Source of the DNA: Fulverythrobacter ferritrahens
GTDB taxonomy: Bacteria; Pseudomonadota; Alphaproteobacteria; Sphingomonadales; Sphingomonadaceae
NCBI RefSeq assembly: GCF_020539485.1
Contig: NZ_JACDXU010000005.1
Span: 1 to 64,000, forward strand
Direction: 5' to 3'
DNA length: 64,000 bases
The notes under the pieces were generated by a model. It saw nothing but the letters and a program-made list of their open reading frames with translations, did not search any database and had not been told where the DNA came from. How positions within the stretch are numbered: the first letter of the stretch is position 1; each line of letters opens with the position of its first letter. The translations under genes and the position numbers were made by a program. Of this stretch, positions 59,223-64,000 are shown piece by piece.

Positions 59223-60113
59223 ATGGCGCCTATCAAACTAGGCAAGATCACGGTTCACAAGGTTCATGAGATGGACAGCCCTGTACCGCTGCTGAGTCAG
59301 CTTCCGGGGACCACCAGCGAGGATTTGCGGCGCCTGATGCGCTGGTATGACCAGCCCGACGAGATCACGGCCGATCCCGAATCCGCGCTGATGACCTTTT
59401 CCGTCCATAGCTGGGTGATCGAGGTGGATGGGCTGACCATCCTGATCGATACCTGCTGCGGAAATCACAAGAACCGTGCCCTGCCCGAGGTTCACCAGCT
59501 CGATACGCGCTATCTGGAGAACCTGCGCGCCGCGGGTTTCGCGCCGGAGGATATCGATCTGGTGATGTGTACGCATCTCCATTTCGATCATATCGGCTGG
59601 AACACCCGGCTGGAGAACGGCCGATGGGTGCCCACCTTTCCCCAGGCGCGCTATCTCTTCAGCCGCCGGGATTTCGAATATTTCCGCGACAATCCGGAAG
59701 GGGAAGCCCTGCATAACGAGGCATTCCTCGATTCAATCGTCCCGGTGATGGAAGCTGGCCAGGGCGAGATCGTGGACGCAGATATCGCGATCCACCGCGA
59801 GATCGGCAATGGCGTATGGCTGGAGCCCGCCTATGGCCATTCGCCGGGATGCTGCACCGTCCATGCCCAGCATGGCGGCGCACCGGGCATTTTCTGGGGA
59901 GACGTGATCCACCACCCTGTCCAGCTCATCCGGCACGATCTGCCCTTCGCCTTCGACACGGATGCGCCGGCCGCCAGCCGCACCCGCAAGGCCGTGATGG
60001 AACACGTGGCCGATACGGATACGATCTGCTTTCCGGCCCATTTCCGCCGTTCCTCCGCCGGGCAGGTGAAGCGCGACGGGGATGCGTTCCGCTATGAATT
60101 CCTGAGCGATTGA
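59223..60113 (+). CDS. MBL-fold metallohydrolase
   Basis: The 296-aa protein has the metallo-beta-lactamase core: CTHLHFDHIGWN supplies the HxHxDH metal motif (about residues 118-123). GHSPGCC and GDVIHHPVQL add later ligands, and FPAHF completes the set. It has no signal peptide. The pattern resembles quorum-lactone hydrolase-like enzymes, but the class covers many esters and lactones. The start at 59223 follows GGGAG. dcd follows 66 bp downstream. Confidence 0.9.
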   Translation: MAPIKLGKITVHKVHEMDSPVPLLSQLPGTTSEDLRRLMRWYDQPDEITADPESALMTFSVHSWVIEVDGLTILIDTCCGNHKNRALPEVHQLDTRYLENLRAAGFAPEDIDLVMCTHLHFDHIGWNTRLENGRWVPTFPQARYLFSRRDFEYFRDNPEGEALHNEAFLDSIVPVMEAGQGEIVDADIAIHREIGNGVWLEPAYGHSPGCCTVHAQHGGAPGIFWGDVIHHPVQLIRHDLPFAFDTDAPAASRTRKAVMEHVADTDTICFPAHFRRSSAGQVKRDGDAFRYEFLSD

Positions 60114-60179
60114 CTACCTTCCACGGGGTTTGAGCAAGCAGGACTTGCCCCGGCCCCGCAGTTGGTGAATCACCATCCC

Positions 60180-60734
60180 ATGTCGATTCTCAGCGACCGG
60201 TGGATCCGGAAAGAAGCCCGCCATAGCGGCATGATCGAGCCCTTCGTGGAGCGCCAGCAGAATGATGGCTGCATCAGCTACGGCCTGTCCTCCTATGGCT
60301 ATGACGCGCGCGTGTCCGACGAGTTCAAGATCTTCACCAATGTCCACAGCGCGGTGGTCGATCCCAAGAACTTCGATTCCAACAGCTTCGTGGACGTGAA
60401 GACCGATGTCTGCGTGATCCCGCCCAACAGTTTCGTACTGGCGCGCACGGTGGAATATTTCCGCATCCCGCGCGACGTGCTGGTGATCTGCCTGGGCAAG
60501 AGCACCTATGCCCGCTGCGGCATCATTGTGAACGTCACTCCGCTGGAACCGGAATGGGAAGGCCATGTGACGCTGGAATTTTCCAACACCACGCCGCTGC
60601 CAGCCAAGATCTATGCCAATGAAGGCGCCTGCCAGTTCCTGTTCCTGCAGGGCAACGAGGCCTGCGAGCAGAGCTATGCCGACCGCTCGGGCAAATATAT
60701 GGGCCAGCGCGGGGTCACACTGCCGAGGCTTTGA
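60180..60734 (+). CDS. dcd: dCTP deaminase
   Basis: The 184-aa enzyme deaminates dCTP to dUTP for thymidylate synthesis. The start gives the family N-terminus [64 protein letters not shown] and [12 protein letters not shown] with the catalytic Glu are typical. It is followed by an intergenic repeat. Confidence 0.97.
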   Translation: MSILSDRWIRKEARHSGMIEPFVERQQNDGCISYGLSSYGYDARVSDEFKIFTNVHSAVVDPKNFDSNSFVDVKTDVCVIPPNSFVLARTVEYFRIPRDVLVICLGKSTYARCGIIVNVTPLEPEWEGHVTLEFSNTTPLPAKIYANEGACQFLFLQGNEACEQSYADRSGKYMGQRGVTLPRL

Positions 60735-60836
60735 GGCTACGCCCCAAAACCCTCTCCCCACTCAACAATGTCCACCCATCCTGAGCGGGTGTTGGTAGCG
60801 GTCTGCGACCGAGCCTTTTCCGCGATTCGTCGCCTT

Positions 60837-60932
60837 TCGTCATTGCGAGCGACCGCAGGTCGCGCGGCGATCCAGGGCTTCACACGTTGGGCTCTGGATT
60901 GCCGCGTCGGCTTTGCCTCCTCGCAATGACGA
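60837..60932. repeat. inverted repeat of the CGTCATTGCGAG type
   Basis: GTCATTGCGAG (60839-60849) pairs with CTCGCAATGAC (60920-60930). Inside, GCGGCGATCCAG pairs imperfectly with CTGGATTGCCGC. The sequence is a familiar mobile intergenic palindrome in many bacteria. It sits between dcd and the convergent receptor gene. Confidence 0.8.
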
Positions 60933-60936
60933 CGGC

Positions 60937-63165
60937 CTAGAAACTCGCCTTCACGCTCAGGCGGAAGTTCCGGCCGGTCAGCGGCACGAAGTCCTTCGTG
61001 AAGCTGGCATGGCGGCGGCCTTCCACATCGAAGATATTGTCCGCCTGCAGCATGAAGGTCAGGTTGTCCGTGCCGGTCAGCGGGTGCCAGGCGAAGGACA
61101 GGTTAGTGAAGGCAAAGCTGCCGGTCGGGGTTTCGAGCGGGGCGAGGCGGTCCTGCTTGTCATACCATTCGACTTCCGCCCGCGCATCGAAATCGCCGAT
61201 ATGCGCCTCCAGCGCGCCGGTGAGGCTGAGCGGGGGAATGCGCGGCACGGGCGAGCCATCGGCCAGAGTGGCCCGCACATAATCGCCACGCAGATCGGCC
61301 AGAAGCTTGAAGCCGTCGGTCTGATAGAGCGGCGCGCTGATCTCGCCTTCCAGGCCGAAATGCCTGGCATCCTGCTGAAGGAATTCATAGATGGGCAGCC
61401 CGTCTTCCTCGGTGCCGGTCTCGGACAGGAAGATGAAGCCGTCGAACCAGTTGTGATAGACGCTGAAGCTCACCGTGGCATCGCCCAGATTGCCACGCAA
61501 ATAGCCCTCCAGCCCCCAGGCGCCTTCCTTGGTCAGATCGAGATTGCCCACTTCATACTGCTGGGTGGCCACATGCGGCCCATCGGCGAAGAGTTCCTGC
61601 ACCGAAGGAGCGCGTTCGGCGCGCGATCCGTTGATGCCGATCCGCAGGCCCGGCGTGACATTGTATGACAGGCCCAGCGCGCCCGAGAAACTATCGAAGC
61701 TGCGCGCCTCGTTCAGCGAAGCCACATCGATGTCGGTCCGTTCATACCGGCCGCCCGCTTCCAGCTCGAACGGTGCGAGATCCAGTTCCTGCGTGGTGAA
61801 CAGAGCGAAGGAATCGGTCGTACTGGGCGGAACGAAGGCTTCTTCACCGATAGCGTTGAAATCCTGGTGCGAATATTGCGCCCCCAGCGAGCCGCCCCAG
61901 CCGCCGCGCTGCGACTGGACCAGTTCCAGCCGCCCTTCGATGCCGCTCACATCGAACCGCGTCCCTGTGGCGCCCCCTTCAAATTCGGTGTGCGTATAAT
62001 CGGACCAGCCCCAGCGGGTCTGCACCTTGTCAAAGAAGCCATCGCCCAGATCGAGCACGCCGCGCAGATCTACGCGATATTGCTTCATGCCGATGGTGAC
62101 CGGGCCTTCTTCCTCATGCCCGCCTTCTTCCTCGCCGCCCTCTTCATGTTCGTGCACATGGCCCACGCCGGGCAGGCCGGGGATACCGTAACTGGTGTCG
62201 AAATAGCCGAAGGATACGCCAAAATTGCTCTCGCCCGAGAAGAAGGCGATGCCGGTGCCGAGGCTCGTCGTCTCGGTCTGGCTGTTGGGAATCCTGCCGC
62301 GCGTATTGGCACCGTCGCGCAGTTCGGCAGCCTCGTCCAGATGGCCTTCCTCCTGCTCCTCATCGGCGGCGGCGAGCATTTCGGCGCGCAGCACCTTGGA
62401 CGCGACATAGCCGGGAACCTGCACATCCCCGGACTTGCGCCATGATCCGTCGATATGGAACGCCACATTGCTGGCCAAGGGCACGTCCACCGAACTGCCG
62501 ATCTCGCGCCGGTCCGCCGCCGTATCCGCTGCGGCCAGCGCATCGATATGCACGGCTTCATCCGGCACGCGCGGCGGAATGCGCTTGCCGATCACATTGA
62601 CCGCGCCGCCGATCGCCTGGCTACCATAGAGCAGCACGGCCGGCCCGCGCAGCACCTCGATCCGGTCGGTCAGCAGCGGATCGATAGTCACGGCATGGTC
62701 AGCCGAAGTGCTGGCCGCGTCGATCGATCCGATCCCGTCATTCAGCACGCGCACCCGTTCACCGGTGAAGCCGCGCAGCACCGGGCGGGACACGCCGGGC
62801 GCGAAGCTGGTGGAGGAAACGCCCGGCACACGCGCCAGCACATCGCCCAGAGTGCCCGCGCCCAGATTGCGCTGCAATTCAGTGCCGCTCATCACCGATG
62901 TGCCCGCCAGCATGTCCAGCCGGGCAAGGCCGGGAGCCGTGACCAGGATTTCGCCGTGATAATCGTCTCCCGGCCGGCCAGACGCAGCGGGCTGCACTGC
63001 CTCGGCAGAGGTAGCAGCCGCATCCCCCGCGCCATTGGCCCTGTTCTGAGCGGCGTCCTGCGCAGCGGCTTGCACAATGGGCTGGTCCGGCTCGGCCGCG
63101 AAGGAAGCCTGATAGGGCACCAACAGGGAAGCGGCCGCCAGAAGCGATGCGGAACGGGTTTTCAT
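60937..63165 (-). CDS. ZnuD-like TonB-dependent receptor with His/Glu-rich loop
   Basis: The 742-aa outer-membrane receptor has a signal peptide (start at 63165, cleavage near SFAAEP). The plug domain contains EILVTAPGL, LGDVLARVPGVSS and IEVLRGPAVLLYGSQAIGGAVNVI. The beta-barrel ends in RLSVKASF. About residues 335-354 form a loop very rich in His and Glu (HVHEHEEGGEEEGGHEEEG), and a second Glu/Asp stretch precedes it (DEEQEEGHLDEAAEL). Such loops occur in ZnuD-type zinc receptors. With the Zur-like site at 63197-63213 this points to zinc uptake. Nickel, cobalt or copper binding is not excluded. Confidence 0.9.
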   Translation of the reverse strand: MKTRSASLLAAASLLVPYQASFAAEPDQPIVQAAAQDAAQNRANGAGDAAATSAEAVQPAASGRPGDDYHGEILVTAPGLARLDMLAGTSVMSGTELQRNLGAGTLGDVLARVPGVSSTSFAPGVSRPVLRGFTGERVRVLNDGIGSIDAASTSADHAVTIDPLLTDRIEVLRGPAVLLYGSQAIGGAVNVIGKRIPPRVPDEAVHIDALAAADTAADRREIGSSVDVPLASNVAFHIDGSWRKSGDVQVPGYVASKVLRAEMLAAADEEQEEGHLDEAAELRDGANTRGRIPNSQTETTSLGTGIAFFSGESNFGVSFGYFDTSYGIPGLPGVGHVHEHEEGGEEEGGHEEEGPVTIGMKQYRVDLRGVLDLGDGFFDKVQTRWGWSDYTHTEFEGGATGTRFDVSGIEGRLELVQSQRGGWGGSLGAQYSHQDFNAIGEEAFVPPSTTDSFALFTTQELDLAPFELEAGGRYERTDIDVASLNEARSFDSFSGALGLSYNVTPGLRIGINGSRAERAPSVQELFADGPHVATQQYEVGNLDLTKEGAWGLEGYLRGNLGDATVSFSVYHNWFDGFIFLSETGTEEDGLPIYEFLQQDARHFGLEGEISAPLYQTDGFKLLADLRGDYVRATLADGSPVPRIPPLSLTGALEAHIGDFDARAEVEWYDKQDRLAPLETPTGSFAFTNLSFAWHPLTGTDNLTFMLQADNIFDVEGRRHASFTKDFVPLTGRNFRLSVKASF

Positions 63166-63196
63166 GGAAATGGACAATCCTGCAAGCTGCGAGTCT

Positions 63197-63213
63197 GAAT
63201 GTTATAACGTCTC
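63197..63213. promoter_or_regulatory. Zur-box-like site upstream of the ZnuD-like receptor
   Basis: GAATGTTATAACGTCTC contains the palindrome GTTATAAC (63201-63208), which resembles half to two-thirds of the alphaproteobacterial Zur box (ATGTTATA..ATAAC). It lies 32 bp upstream of the receptor start, where a repressor would block the promoter. Confidence 0.5.
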
Positions 63214-63297
63214 TTCGCACTTGCGGCAAAAATGCAATCGGTTTGTTCTGGCCCGTTGAAGTTTGTCGTCGGAATGCCCCTCAGCAGCGACGAACCG

Positions 63298-64000
63298 TTA
63301 TGCCGCCCCCTCCGCAGCTTCCGTCTTTTTCGCGGCCAGCGCCATATCCAGATCGTCCGGCAGTTCGTAGTAATTGCCGGAAAGCGCATCGTAGCGGCCG
63401 GATGCGAGATCGAGCACGCGCTGGGCGCAACGGGCCAGATCGGCCTGCGCCGTCGGATCGCCGGAAGCGGCGCGCAGCCGCTCCACCATGCCGCCCAGAT
63501 ATTTCTGCGCTTCCGGGCTTTCCATCGTGTCGCGCGCCAGCTGAGTGAACACGAAGCCGGGATCGATCGCGAACACTGCCACGCCCGTGCCCGCCAGTTC
63601 CGCCGCCGCTTCCGCCACGAGGCGGTTCTGCGCGATCTTGCCGGTGCAATAGGCCGAAAGATTGGGCGCCACCATGCGGCTGGCGATGGCCGAAACGCAG
63701 ACCATTCTGCCCCGCCCGCGCGCCACCATGCCGGGCAGCACTGCGTGCATGAACAGCATCGGCGCACGGATATGGATGGCCTGGGCACGCCACCATTCCT
63801 CCGGGTCCACTTCCCAGATCGGGCCGAAGGGGCCGGGAATGCCGGCATTATTGACCAGCAGGTCGATCGGGCCGAGCCCCTCTTGCGCCGCCTTCACCGC
63901 CGCCTCGATCGACGCCCGGTCGGTCACGTCGCATTCCACGCTCAAAGCCGCGCCGCCGCGCCTGCGAATCTCTGCCGCGACTTCCTCCAGTTGCGCGCCG
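63298..64000 (-). CDS. short-chain dehydrogenase, 5' end beyond the window
   Basis: The frame is open from the stop at 63298 to the right edge, covering about 234 residues; the N-terminal TGxxxGxG lies outside. Seen are DVTDRASIEAAV, LLVNNAGIPGP, catalytic Ser in VCVSAIASR, and YCTGKIAQ with Tyr and Lys. FAIDPGFVFTQLARDT follows. It is transcribed leftward toward the receptor gene, about 130 bp upstream of that gene's start. Substrate unknown. Confidence 0.88.
   Translation of the reverse strand, partial: GAQLEEVAAEIRRRGGAALSVECDVTDRASIEAAVKAAQEGLGPIDLLVNNAGIPGPFGPIWEVDPEEWWRAQAIHIRAPMLFMHAVLPGMVARGRGRMVCVSAIASRMVAPNLSAYCTGKIAQNRLVAEAAAELAGTGVAVFAIDPGFVFTQLARDTMESPEAQKYLGGMVERLRAASGDPTAQADLARCAQRVLDLASGRYDALSGNYYELPDDLDMALAAKKTEAAEGAA

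Overview
The window reads as chromosome of a GC-rich alphaproteobacterium of the order Sphingomonadales, most likely Novosphingobium, Sphingobium or a close relative. The evidence is large TonB-dependent receptors, alphaproteobacterial core genes (NDUFA12-like, DUF2155, DUF192 and DUF1674 proteins), and close relatives of the lignin-aromatic enzymes LigM/DesA and LigW known from Sphingobium SYK-6. Names were assigned by reading the translations and comparing them with remembered family members; no database search was run.

Layout. 0-4.7 kb: a one-carbon module. A LigM/DesA-type tetrahydrofolate-dependent aryl O-demethylase and an alpha/beta hydrolase are divergent from metF and folD, which would recycle the methyl-THF. 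4.7-12.1 kb: corA, an EthA-like Baeyer-Villiger monooxygenase behind an 18-bp palindrome, a MoaB/CinA-like protein, two unknown proteins, and a TonB-dependent receptor behind a 31-bp palindrome. 12.1-18.2 kb: core genes (trpT-secE-nusG-rplK-rplA, aat, DUF2155, NDUFA12-like, DUF192, recX). 18.4-22.3 kb: a fatty acyl-AMP ligase, secreted unknowns and a gene-poor, repeat-bearing stretch.

22.3-35.2 kb is the most interesting part, a catabolic island. A leftward operon (two NTF2-like paralogues and a short-chain dehydrogenase) faces a rightward series: MFS transporter, a third NTF2-like protein, aldehyde dehydrogenase, vanillyl-alcohol/eugenol-oxidase-type flavoenzyme, LigW-type decarboxylase, NmrA-like reductase, second MFS transporter and a benzoylformate-decarboxylase-type ThDP enzyme. 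The flavoenzyme, decarboxylase and ThDP enzyme keep the catalytic residues of their families. The plausible products of these enzymes converge on vanillin and vanillate. The O-demethylase/metF/folD module at the left edge could then take vanillate to protocatechuate. The substrates are inferred, not shown.

35.2-64 kb is mostly housekeeping and envelope biology: degP-hflC-hflK, an Mrp-type ATPase, an orphan Tat-exported molybdenum hydroxylase large subunit, hemH, an OmpA-like lipoprotein, an SDHAF4-like protein, an RsmB-type methyltransferase, msrA, aguB, folK, tRNA-Lys, tonB, manC/manA, a PHA-system/XpaC/TelA operon, MAPEG, an exopolysaccharide priming transferase, an MBL hydrolase, dcd, a ZnuD-like receptor with a His/Glu-rich loop and a Zur-like site, and a short-chain dehydrogenase cut by the right edge. 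Four kinds of dispersed intergenic inverted repeat lie between genes. No rRNA, CRISPR array, insertion sequence or prophage gene was seen.
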